Source of the DNA: G958295645 sp965242735
GTDB lineage: Bacteria > Gemmatimonadota > Gemmatimonadetes > Longimicrobiales > Gaopeijiaceae
Length of the DNA: 64,000 bases
Direction of reading: 5' to 3'
Assembly: GCA_965242735.1 (NCBI GenBank)
Contig: OZ251497.1
Coordinates: 124,001-188,000, forward strand
Below the pieces are notes generated by a model that ran no database searches, was not told where the DNA came from, and saw only the letters and a list, made by a program, of their open reading frames with translations. The translations under genes were made by a program, and so were the position numbers. How positions within the stretch are numbered: position 1 is the first letter of the stretch; each line of letters starts with the position of its first letter. Of the stretch, positions 49,953 to 57,289 are shown one piece after another.

Positions 49953-50438
49953 ATGGCTGGAAGCGAGATGCGCATTTACCGGAGCGCCCTGGAGCAAGCC
50001 AAAGCGGAATTGGCGAACCACGGCAAGCGCGGCGACGAGCTGCGGGCCACGATTCGCGGGCTTGAGGCTCTGCTGGCCGCCCCGACGGCCCCCAAGAAGC
50101 CTGGTCCCAAGCCGGGGGCGAAGAAGAAGAAGCCGGGACCGAAGCCCGGACGCAAGCCGGCGGCCAAGAAGAAGGCCAAGCCTGCGAACGGCCGCAGGAG
50201 CCGCCAGCAGGGCGCAGGACACCCCGAGGTGAAGCGGTTCGCTTATCGGGGCAAGGGAGTCACGGCGGCCTACCGCAGCTTCGTGGCGCAGTACGGCGCC
50301 AAGTACACGGTGCCGCAGGTCCGCAACGCGTTGATCGCGGGCGGTCTGAAGAAGGACCCGTCGGCAGTCCTCACGGCCATTCACGGCATCATCCGGCGCG
50401 ACCGGATCGCGGCGGAGAAGAAGAAGGCGGCCAAGTAG
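49953..50438 (+). CDS. Lys/Pro-rich DNA-binding-like protein with helical C-terminal domain
   Basis: A 161-residue, strongly basic protein. Three parts: an N-terminal coiled-coil-like helix (residues 1-45, SALEQAKAELANHGKRGDEL), a central histone-H1-like linker (~46-95) with repeated PGPKPG and KKKK units, and a C-terminal compact domain (~100-155) around GVTAAYRSFVAQYGAKYTVP and RNALIAGGLKKDPSAVLTAIHGIIRRD. The tail resembles a small winged-helix. Known bacterial H1- and AlgP-like proteins with such Lys/Pro/Ala repeats bind DNA non-specifically, so a nucleoid-associated role is inferred. Start ATG at 49953. Confidence 0.8.
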   Translation: MAGSEMRIYRSALEQAKAELANHGKRGDELRATIRGLEALLAAPTAPKKPGPKPGAKKKKPGPKPGRKPAAKKKAKPANGRRSRQQGAGHPEVKRFAYRGKGVTAAYRSFVAQYGAKYTVPQVRNALIAGGLKKDPSAVLTAIHGIIRRDRIAAEKKKAAK

Positions 50439-50461
50439 GGCGCAGAAGCCCCGGCTGTCCA

Positions 50462-50519
50462 TCTTTCTTTCCCGGGACCGCTCGGGCCTTGTTGTCCGGG
50501 CGGCTCTCGGGAAAGAGAA
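50462..50519 (+). terminator. Imperfect inverted repeat after the basic protein gene
   Basis: A CTTTCCCGGGACCGC-like arm and a GCGGCTCTCGGGAAAGAG arm face each other around a ~20-base loop, 24 bp after the stop codon. No T-run follows, so it is at best a factor-dependent or structural terminator. Confidence 0.3.
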
Positions 50520-50619
50520 GCCGCAGTTGGCCGCCGCCATCGCCGATGTCTGCATGCGGTCGGCGCCGCGGCGCCGGGAACTTGGTTGTCGGCGCGCCGG
50601 CGTCATGAAGGTCGGCGTC

Positions 50620-51726
50620 ATGAAAATCGAGAAGGCGGTGTTGCGCGAGCTGGCGTTGGAGCTCGTCGAGCCCTTTGCCATCAGCAGCGGCAGCACGCGC
50701 ACGAGAAGGGTCTTGTTGCTCTCCCTGGCGTCCGACGGACTTGAAGGGTGGGCCGAGTGCGTCGCAGGCGAGACGCCCTCGTATTCGTACGAAACGACCG
50801 ACACGGCGTGGGCTGTCTTGACGACGTGGCTTCTGCCCGGTCTCGTGGGGCAGCGCGTGCAGGATGCGCGACGGCTTCGCCCGGCTCCTTGGCTTCGCGG
50901 CCATCCCATGGCGCGCGCGGCCGTCGAGATGGCGGGGTGGGATCTGGAAGCCAAGCGCCGCGGGGTCTCGTTGCGCGACCTGCTGGGAGGGAAGGCCGAC
51001 GCCGTTCCGGTCGGCGTGTCCATCGGCATTCAGGAATCGGACGGCGATCTGCTGGCGAAGGTGGAGCGACATCTCGCCGAGGGCTACCGCAAGATCAAGA
51101 TCAAGATCAAGCCGGGGCGAGACGTGGACATGTTGCGCGCCGTGCGGAAGTCCTTCCCGGGCGCGCCGTTGATGGCCGACGCGAATTCAGCCTATGCGTT
51201 GCCGGGCGACCTGTCTCTCCTTCAGCGCCTCGACGACTTGAACCTGATGATGCTGGAGCAGCCGTTGCACCACGAGGACCTGCTGGATCACGCAACGTTG
51301 CAGCGCAGCCTGAGCACGCCCGTGTGCATGGACGAATCCATACGCTCCGTCTCGGACGCCCGCTTGGCTGTGCGCCTAGGCGCAGGCCGCATCGTCAACA
51401 TCAAGCCCGGCCGCGTGGGCGGCTTCGGCCAGTCCTTGGCTGTTCACGACCTCTGCCGCGACGCGGGATGGCCGGTCTGGTGCGGAGGGATGTTGGAGTC
51501 GGGCGTGGGACGAGCGCACAACGTGGCGCTGGCGGCGTTGCCGGGCTTCGTCTTGCCGGGCGACATATCCAACTCGCGGCGCTATTGGCGCGAAGACGTC
51601 GTCGAGCCCGAGTTCGAGATGACGGACGGCATGATGCCGGTGCCGGACGGACCGGGCATCGGCGTGGCGCCGCGCCGCCGCCGCATCGAGGCCCTCGCAA
51701 CGCGCACGGCGACGTTCAAGGCCTGA
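50620..51726 (+). CDS. Enolase-superfamily enzyme: o-succinylbenzoate synthase or N-acylamino acid racemase
   Basis: A 368-residue member of the muconate-lactonising subgroup. Catalytic residues are complete: the K-x-K pair in GYRKIKIKIKPG, metal ligands Asp, Glu and Asp in MADANSAY, MMLEQPLHHED and CMDESIRS, and the second-base Lys in GRIVNIKPGRVGG. The pattern fits MenC of the NSAR/OSBS branch, which can make o-succinylbenzoate for menaquinone, racemise N-acyl amino acids, or both. No other menaquinone gene is in this window. The start at 50620 has an AAGGT ribosome-binding site; an in-frame ATG lies at 50605. Confidence 0.9.
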   Translation: MKIEKAVLRELALELVEPFAISSGSTRTRRVLLLSLASDGLEGWAECVAGETPSYSYETTDTAWAVLTTWLLPGLVGQRVQDARRLRPAPWLRGHPMARAAVEMAGWDLEAKRRGVSLRDLLGGKADAVPVGVSIGIQESDGDLLAKVERHLAEGYRKIKIKIKPGRDVDMLRAVRKSFPGAPLMADANSAYALPGDLSLLQRLDDLNLMMLEQPLHHEDLLDHATLQRSLSTPVCMDESIRSVSDARLAVRLGAGRIVNIKPGRVGGFGQSLAVHDLCRDAGWPVWCGGMLESGVGRAHNVALAALPGFVLPGDISNSRRYWREDVVEPEFEMTDGMMPVPDGPGIGVAPRRRRIEALATRTATFKA

Positions 51727-51750
51727 CGGGCCGGCCGGCGTCCGCGCAAG

Positions 51751-51864
51751 GGGTCGGATCGCCACGCGGGCGTCGACGCCCCGGTTGCACCGCCGCCCAC
51801 GTCGCGCATCGGCTCGCCTCTGTACGGGTCGGATCGCCACGCGGCGTCGATGCCCCGGTTGCAC
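51751..51864. repeat. Two near-identical ~40-bp direct repeats separated by 35 bp (CRISPR-like or regulatory)
   Basis: Copy A (51751-51790, 40 bp) and copy B (51826-51864, 39 bp) both start GGGTCGGATCGCCACGCGG and end GCCCCGGTTGCAC, differing by one indel and one substitution. Each has a central palindrome-like core; in copy A GGGCGTCGACGCCC is a perfect inverted repeat. The 35-bp spacing is spacer-sized. They lie between the converging enolase-family gene and the pilB-like gene. Only two copies and no cas genes are seen, so a CRISPR call is not justified. Confidence 0.7.
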
Positions 51865-51929
51865 TGGAGTCGGCGCTCCGCGTTCCGTCGCGACAAGCGC
51901 GCGACTTGGCCCGGCTTGGGTCCCGCCGC

Positions 51930-53699
51930 TCAGGCCGCGGGGCGAAGGCAAGCCGGGCAGAAGCGCCAGCCGCGCTCCATCTGCTCCCCGCAGGCGCAGG
52001 CCGCGGCCCTGGGATGCCCGCAGAAGGGACATCCGGCCGCTCCGGGCGGCAAGGCTTCGCCGCAAGCGGCGCACGCCACGCCGCCGGTTTCGGACAGGGC
52101 GATGATGCGCCCGGCTTCGTGCGGCGTCGTCACGCCCTCCGCAATCTGCCGTCTTGCGTCGCGAGCCATCGAGACCATGCCGTTTCGCCGGGCGAGCGCG
52201 CGCAGGGCGGCCACGGAAGCGCCGCCGGCCACCGCCGTCCTGATTTCGTCGTCCACGACGAGGACTTCGAAGACGCCGCTTCGCCCCCAGTAGCCGTCCT
52301 TGCACACCTGGCAGGCCGAGCCCGCTCTTCCTCGGCAATGCGAACACACGCGCCGCACCAGCCTTTGGGCCACGACGCCTCCCAGTCCTCCGGCCAGAAG
52401 AAACGGTGGCACCCCCATCTCCAGGAGGCGCACGACGGCGCTCGGCGCGTCGATGGTGTGCACGGTCGTCAGCACGAGGTGGCCCGTCACAGCGGCGGAC
52501 ATGGCGATCTCGGCCGTCTCCCGGTCGCGTATCTCCCCCACCAGAATGACGTCGGGATCCTGCCGCAGCAGGGCGCGCAATCCCGACGGGAACGTGACGC
52601 CCGCCTTGCGGTCGATCTGCACCTGCGCCAGTCCGGGAAACCGGTACTCGATCGGATCTTCCAGCGTGACGATGTTGACCTGCTCGGAAGCCAGCTCGGC
52701 GACCGCTCCGGACAGCGTGGTCGTCTTTCCGCTGCCGGTCGGACCGGCGGCGAGCAGCACGCCTTGGCCGCGCGCGAGGATGCCCCGGAGACGCGCGAGA
52801 TCCGGCGCCGCGAGACCCAGCGACCCAAGATCGCGCGGCGCGTCGCCCGGATCGAGAAGACGCAGCACCGCCTTCTCGCCTTCGTGGGTGGGCATCGTGG
52901 AAACGCGAACCGTGATTTCCGCGTTCTGCCGGCGCCCGCTGAAGCCCCCGTCCTGCGCCCGCCGCCGCACGGAGATGTCGAGGCCCGCCATGATCTTGAC
53001 TCGCGAGATGGCAGCGCGATGAGTGCCCGGGGGCAGCTCGGCGGCGCGGACGAGGATGCCGTCGATTCGAAACCGCACCCGCGACCCTTCTCCCATCCGC
53101 TCGATGTGGACGTCGCTGGCCCGGGCGTCCATGGCCTCCGCCAGCAGATGATCCACGATCCGAACGATCGGCGCCGCGCTCGCCTCGCGTTCCAGAACTT
53201 GGCGCTCGCCGCCGCCGGACCCGGGGCTGGAGGGCGCGCGGGCCAGGCGGTCCAGCAGCTCCGGGAGCTCGCCGCCGTAGGCGTCCTTGACGGCTTGCAG
53301 CACCGCCGACGGCTGGGCGACCAGCGCCTCCACGTGACACCCGGACCGAAACCGCACTTCCTCGACGGCTTCCGCGTCCAGCGGATCGGCGAGCAGCACG
53401 CGTAGCCGGCGGCCCTCGACGGACAGCGGCAGCACGCCCTTCGCCCGCGCCAGCTGCGGCTCGATCCGCGCCAGCGCCTCCCGGGTGGGCCGAAACGGGG
53501 GCGCCGCGAACGCGAGGCCGAGCTGCCGCGCCAGAGCCTTGGACAGCTGCACTTCGTCCACCAAGCCGCGTCGCAGCAGAATGTCCGCCAAGCGCCTGCC
53601 CGAACGCGCCTGCTCCTCCAGGGCGGCGTCCAGCGCGCTCTTCGCCAGCGCCCCGCCGTCAAGCAGGATCTCGCCCAGTTGCCGTCCGCCGTCCGCCAT
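51930..53699 (-). CDS. Type II secretion / type IV pilus assembly ATPase (GspE/PilB family) with zinc-ribbon tail
   Basis: A 589-residue hexameric ATPase powering pilus or pseudopilus assembly. Domain order: N-terminal T2SSE_N domain (~residues 1-150, GEILLDGGALAKSALDAALE and similar), the ATPase core with Walker A AAGPTGSGKTTTLSG, Asp box VTLEDPIEYRFPG, Walker B DPDVILVGEIRDRETAEIA and the His box TGHLVLTTVHTIDAP, and the tetracysteine CSHCRGRAGSACQVC. The last ~60 residues add a zinc-ribbon-like tail (CAACG…GCPFCGH, CACG…FCPAC), which is unusual. No other pilus genes are adjacent. Start ATG at 53699 (or GTG at 53705). Confidence 0.92.
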   Translation of the reverse strand: MADGGRQLGEILLDGGALAKSALDAALEEQARSGRRLADILLRRGLVDEVQLSKALARQLGLAFAAPPFRPTREALARIEPQLARAKGVLPLSVEGRRLRVLLADPLDAEAVEEVRFRSGCHVEALVAQPSAVLQAVKDAYGGELPELLDRLARAPSSPGSGGGERQVLEREASAAPIVRIVDHLLAEAMDARASDVHIERMGEGSRVRFRIDGILVRAAELPPGTHRAAISRVKIMAGLDISVRRRAQDGGFSGRRQNAEITVRVSTMPTHEGEKAVLRLLDPGDAPRDLGSLGLAAPDLARLRGILARGQGVLLAAGPTGSGKTTTLSGAVAELASEQVNIVTLEDPIEYRFPGLAQVQIDRKAGVTFPSGLRALLRQDPDVILVGEIRDRETAEIAMSAAVTGHLVLTTVHTIDAPSAVVRLLEMGVPPFLLAGGLGGVVAQRLVRRVCSHCRGRAGSACQVCKDGYWGRSGVFEVLVVDDEIRTAVAGGASVAALRALARRNGMVSMARDARRQIAEGVTTPHEAGRIIALSETGGVACAACGEALPPGAAGCPFCGHPRAAACACGEQMERGWRFCPACLRPAA

Positions 53700-53760
53700 G
53701 CCCACAAGATGGCCGACGGCGCGGGACCATCCCATGGCCGAACGGGACGCCCGCCGGGGG

Positions 53761-53869
53761 CGCAACCGGTTGGGGGCGCCCTCCCTTACGTCTCCGGCGA
53801 AATCGTCGACGATTCGCGCGCCGCGATCTCGACGGCGCAATCGGTTCTGCCTGCTCTCCCTTACGTCTC
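53761..53869. repeat. Imperfect 34-bp direct repeat, 75-bp period
   Basis: Copies at 53761-53794 and 53836-53869 share CGCAAYCGGTT at one end and CTCCCTTACGTCTC at the other, with a diverged centre. The second copy covers the stop codon of the 190-residue hypothetical gene, so the first looks like a duplicated gene end. Confidence 0.75.
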
Positions 53870-54433
53870 GGTGCTCTTCGGCCTAAGGTGGAGGGCCACT
53901 TCGGCTTCCACGGCCCCGATGTCGGCGCGCTCCTTCATGCCGTCGCGCACGCGGGGCAGGATCTTCTCGTACGCCGCGAGGACGCCGTCGCGCAAGCGGA
54001 GCCGCAGCACCTTGAGGGCGTTCACGTCGGCGCGGCTGGTGCGGCTTTCCTTCTTGGCCTGCTCCATGTCGCCCGGCCCGATCTCGAAGGGAGAAACCCC
54101 GACGTCGGGGTGACGTTCGGCGTCGATGTAGTGGAGCGAGACGCTCACGTCGCCCTGCGCCATGCCGTGCGAGATGTCGCCGATGGCCCGAAAGCGCGCC
54201 GCCAGCGGACTCATCTCCGTGCCTTGAGCCGCCTTGCGGTACGCCTTCTCGATCAGTCCGAAGAGACGCTTCAGTCGCTCGGGCGTGGTGGAGTCGCCGT
54301 CCGGAACGCCCGCGTCCATCTCGCGGCCCTTGGCCTGCTGGTCGTGCAGGGACAGAGATCGCTCCAGGTCGCGGCTTCGGGCGCGGTCGATGTTCTCGAG
54401 GATTCGGTCGTCGTGGCTTCGGCGGAAGTGCAT
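53861..54433 (-). CDS. Conserved-looking hypothetical protein, 190 residues
   Basis: Not recognised. Soluble and charged, with several predicted helices: RILENIDRARSRDLERSL, TTPERLKRLFGLIEKAYRKA, VNALKVLRLRLRDGVLAAYE. A strand-like SVSLHYIDAERHPD lies in the middle. There is no signal or membrane segment and no cysteines. Codon use matches the genome average, so it is probably a resident gene. It lies upstream of the pilB-like gene on the same strand and diverges from a Yip1-domain gene. Starts at the ATG at 54433. Confidence 0.7.
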   Translation of the reverse strand: MHFRRSHDDRILENIDRARSRDLERSLSLHDQQAKGREMDAGVPDGDSTTPERLKRLFGLIEKAYRKAAQGTEMSPLAARFRAIGDISHGMAQGDVSVSLHYIDAERHPDVGVSPFEIGPGDMEQAKKESRTSRADVNALKVLRLRLRDGVLAAYEKILPRVRDGMKERADIGAVEAEVALHLRPKSTET

Positions 54434-54599
54434 TCGGGTTCGCTCGGGGGCTAGCGTGCGCTGCGCCTCGCAGTCGGGGCAGTCGCAGTCCGGTTACGAT
54501 AACGCTTGGAGGCTTGCACGGCCAAGGAGCGGCGCGTAAGCTTCCGTCTCGGCGCACTTGCGCCCTCCCACTCGACAGGCGGCGAAAGGAACAAGGCGG

Positions 54600-55322
54600 A
54601 TGGCTGACGATCAGTGGACGATGCAAGACGATCCCGGAATGCCCGACGACCTGCACGGGAACGGCGCTCCGCCGCTTCCGAACGTCTTCACGCGGGCGGT
54701 CATGGTGATCGTCTCGCCGGGCAAGCTGTTCGCTGCGCTGGCCGAGAGGCCGGCGGTCATCGGCGTCATGCTGCTCTCGGCCGCGGTCGGGGCGGTCGCC
54801 GCGGCAACCGCGCCCCCGGATCCGCAAGTTGTGGAGGCCATGGGGGAACTGGCGTCGTCGCGAGGGATCGGCATGATCGGCGCCGTTGTCGTGGCCATGC
54901 TCGCGCCGCTGTTCTACACGCTCATCACGATGCTTCTGTTCCGAGCGATCAGAAGAGACGACGTGACCTTCAAGCAGCACCTGGCCGTCAATGCCCACGC
55001 CCTGTTCATCCCGGTGATCGGCAGCCTCGCGCTCGTGCCGCTGTTGCTCGCCACCTCGGCTCCGTTGCAGACGTTCTCGATCGGCGGGCTGCTTGCTTTC
55101 CTGCCGGAGGGATTCCTGACGAAGTGGTTGTCCCAGTTCGGCTTGTTCTCGTGCTGGACCGTGGCCGTGGCGGCCCTTGGCCTGTCGGCGCTTGACGAAC
55201 GCCGCACTTGGCGGGGGACGTTGATCGTCTTGGTCGCCCTTTGGGCCGTCTGGAACGCCGTCGGCGTCGTCTTGCAAGACTTCGCGCTTTCCTTCGCCGA
55301 GAACTTTGCCACCCAGTCCTGA
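54600..55322 (+). CDS. Yip1-domain integral membrane protein
   Basis: A 240-residue protein with about five membrane helices, beginning with a cytosolic acidic segment and the PNVFTRAVMVIVSPGKLFAA motif that opens the Yip1/YIF1-like domain in bacteria. Hydrophobic stretches include PAVIGVMLLSAAVGAVAAA, IGMIGAVVVAMLAPLFYTLI and LIVLVALWAVWNAVGVVLQ. Function in bacteria is unknown. An AAAGGA ribosome-binding site precedes the ATG at 54600. Confidence 0.8.
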   Translation: MADDQWTMQDDPGMPDDLHGNGAPPLPNVFTRAVMVIVSPGKLFAALAERPAVIGVMLLSAAVGAVAAATAPPDPQVVEAMGELASSRGIGMIGAVVVAMLAPLFYTLITMLLFRAIRRDDVTFKQHLAVNAHALFIPVIGSLALVPLLLATSAPLQTFSIGGLLAFLPEGFLTKWLSQFGLFSCWTVAVAALGLSALDERRTWRGTLIVLVALWAVWNAVGVVLQDFALSFAENFATQS

Positions 55323-55400
55323 CCGAGCCGCGGCCCGGCTCGCCGGGGCTGGCGCCCCCCGCTCCCGCACGGGAGGCTGACCACGCCGGCCCCGGGCGCG

Positions 55401-56555
55401 TTGCGGTGCCAGCGCGACCACTTCTCGCTCCCCCGGGACGCGCACTACCTGAATTGCGCGTACATGGGCCCGCTCCCGCGCGCGGCCGAAGCGGCGGGGA
55501 CGGCGGGCTTGCGCGAGAAGCGGTTTCCCGCCCGGATCGTCCCCGAAGACTTCTTTCGCGTGCCCGACGCGGTGCGCCGCCGCTTCGCGAAGCTGATTCG
55601 CGCTCCCGACGCCGCCAACGTGGCCGTCGTCCCCGCAGTGTCGTACGGCATTTCGACCGTTGCCCGCAACACGCGCCTGGGGCCGAGCCGGAACGTGGTG
55701 ATCGCGCACGAGCAGTACCCCTCCAACGTGTATCCATGGCGCCGAGCCGCGGCCGAGCAGGGCGGGACCGTGCGGGTGGTCCGGCCGCCAGGCGAGGAGC
55801 GCGACGGCGGCGCGTGGACGGAGGCCGTCCTCGATCAAGTCGACGCCGGGACGGCAGTGGTGGCGATGGGCGTCGTTCATTGGACGGACGGCACGCCGTT
55901 CGAGCTGGAAGCGGTGCGGGCGCGTTCGGAGGAGGTCGGCGCGGCGCTCGTCGTGGACGCCGCCCAAGCCGCGGGAGCGATTCCCCTCGACGTGGGCGCT
56001 CTTCGGCCCGACGCGCTCTTCGCGGTGGGATACAAGTTCCTGCTGGGTCCGTATTCGTGCGCGCTGGGCTGGTACGGGGAGCGCTACTTGGACGGCGTGC
56101 CGCTGGAGGAGACGTGGATCGCGCGGCGCGGCGCGCAGGACTTCGGCGGGCTGGTGGACTACGTGCAGGAATACGACCGAGGCGCCGTCCGGTTCGACGG
56201 CGGGCAGCGGGCCGACTTCGTCGCCCTGCCCGCTCTGTCGGCCTCGCTCGACCTGATCCTCGAATGGGAGCCGGCCCGCATCGCCGCGTATTGCGGCCGC
56301 TTGGTGGCCGAAGCCGTCCCCGCTCTGCGCGAATTCGGCTGCTGGGTCGCGCCCGCGGAGTCCCGCTCTCCGCATCTCTTCGGCATCCGCCTGCCCGACG
56401 GCGCGTCGCCCGCCCGGGTCCGGGAGAGCCTCGAGCGGCGCAACGTGTGGGTGTCGGTGCGGGGAACGGTCGTCCGCGTGGCCCCGTTCGTCTACAACAC
56501 CGGCGACGACATGGACGCGCTCGTGGCAGCGCTTGCGGAGGCGCTCGGCCGCTGA
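55401..56555 (+). CDS. Class V aminotransferase (isopenicillin-N-epimerase/cysteine-desulfurase-like)
   Basis: A 384-residue pyridoxal-phosphate enzyme of fold type I, class V. Visible features: HYLNCAYMGPLPR opening, the cofactor-stacking region VPAVSYGISTVARN, the Asp that pairs with the pyridine nitrogen in LVVDAAQAAGAIPLD, and the Schiff-base Lys in FAVGYKFLLGPYSCALGW. The usual active-site cysteine loop of desulfurases is not evident, which favours an epimerase-, kynureninase- or aminotransferase-like reaction. Start is probably the TTG at 55401. Substrate unknown. Confidence 0.85.
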   Translation: MRCQRDHFSLPRDAHYLNCAYMGPLPRAAEAAGTAGLREKRFPARIVPEDFFRVPDAVRRRFAKLIRAPDAANVAVVPAVSYGISTVARNTRLGPSRNVVIAHEQYPSNVYPWRRAAAEQGGTVRVVRPPGEERDGGAWTEAVLDQVDAGTAVVAMGVVHWTDGTPFELEAVRARSEEVGAALVVDAAQAAGAIPLDVGALRPDALFAVGYKFLLGPYSCALGWYGERYLDGVPLEETWIARRGAQDFGGLVDYVQEYDRGAVRFDGGQRADFVALPALSASLDLILEWEPARIAAYCGRLVAEAVPALREFGCWVAPAESRSPHLFGIRLPDGASPARVRESLERRNVWVSVRGTVVRVAPFVYNTGDDMDALVAALAEALGR

Positions 56556-56635
56556 CGCCACGCCCCTGTTGCGGGCCGAAGCGACCTGCCCATTGGCGCG
56601 CAACGGCAATCGAGGCGCTGGGCCGCTGACGCCAC
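56538..56635. repeat. 24-bp direct repeat spanning the aminotransferase stop codon
   Basis: GAGGCGCTSGGCCGCTGACG (first 20 bases of the unit) occurs at 56538-56561 and 56612-56635 with 23 of 24 positions identical and a 74-bp period. The first copy encodes the last residues and stop of the aminotransferase. Confidence 0.85.
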
Positions 56636-56902
56636 CGCCCGGGGCGGATGGACGCGGCCACCGGACGTTGTCCAAGCGCCGCGCAGGCGCCCGGTCTGCC
56701 TAGACCGGGGACCGGACTTGGGCCGGGGAGACCGGGGGCGCCGCGCAACCTCCAGGGCCGCGTCGGACCGTGGCGCGCCGGTCCCCTGCGGACGGGATGC
56801 GCTCGTTAAATTGCTTGGTCGCGGCCTGAGCGAAGCCGGGGGCCGGGGTCCGGCCCGTCGCGCCGCCGCCAGCTGATCCCGCGGACGGCCAGGAGAGCCT
56901 TC
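56556..56902. other. Intergenic stretch between aminotransferase and Trm112-like genes
   Basis: About 350 bp. Apart from the second copy of the 24-bp repeat and several CCGGGGACCGG-like G+C-rich inverted segments around 56700-56740, I see no gene or RNA. The AGGAGAG element before 56903 is the ribosome-binding site of the next gene. Confidence 0.5.
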
Positions 56903-57160
56903 GTGCCCATCGATCCGGAACTGCTTGCGATCCTGGTGTGTCCGGAGACGCTTCAGCCGGTCGCCGAAGCGGACGCCGGCGTCCTGGCCCGCGCAAACGA
57001 CGCCGTCGCAGAGAGTTCGCTCCGCAACCGGAGCGGCGAAGCCGTCGAGGAGCCGATCGAAGAGGGCTTGGTGCGCGAGGACGGGCAGGTGCTGTACCCC
57101 GTGCGCGACGGCATCCCCATCATGCTCATCGACGAGTCCATCGATCTCGCCGACTGCTGA
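56903..57160 (+). CDS. Trm112-family small zinc-ribbon-like protein (YcaR/DUF343)
   Basis: An 85-residue protein of the Trm112/UPF0434 family, in which eukaryotic members activate methyltransferases. The opening PELLAILVCPETLQPVAEAD and closing LYPVRDGIPIMLIDESIDL are characteristic. Only one of the zinc cysteines is in the expected place (VCPET), so zinc binding may be lost, as in many bacterial members. GTG start behind a good ribosome-binding site. Confidence 0.88.
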   Translation: MPIDPELLAILVCPETLQPVAEADAGVLARANDAVAESSLRNRSGEAVEEPIEEGLVREDGQVLYPVRDGIPIMLIDESIDLADC

Positions 57161-57289
57161 CGTGCCGTTCCGGGTCCGCGCCGGCCGCCTGGGCGGCGGA
57201 GCGATGAAGTCGCCCTCTGTCTCGCGTCGCGGTCCTGGTCGCGGGCGCCGGACGGGCGGCCGTGCTCGCCTCCGGGCCGAAGCTCAGCC

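Noticed and set aside
51751..51864. Calling the two repeats a CRISPR array
   Set aside because: Only two copies, one indel between them and no cas genes; listed as a repeat instead.
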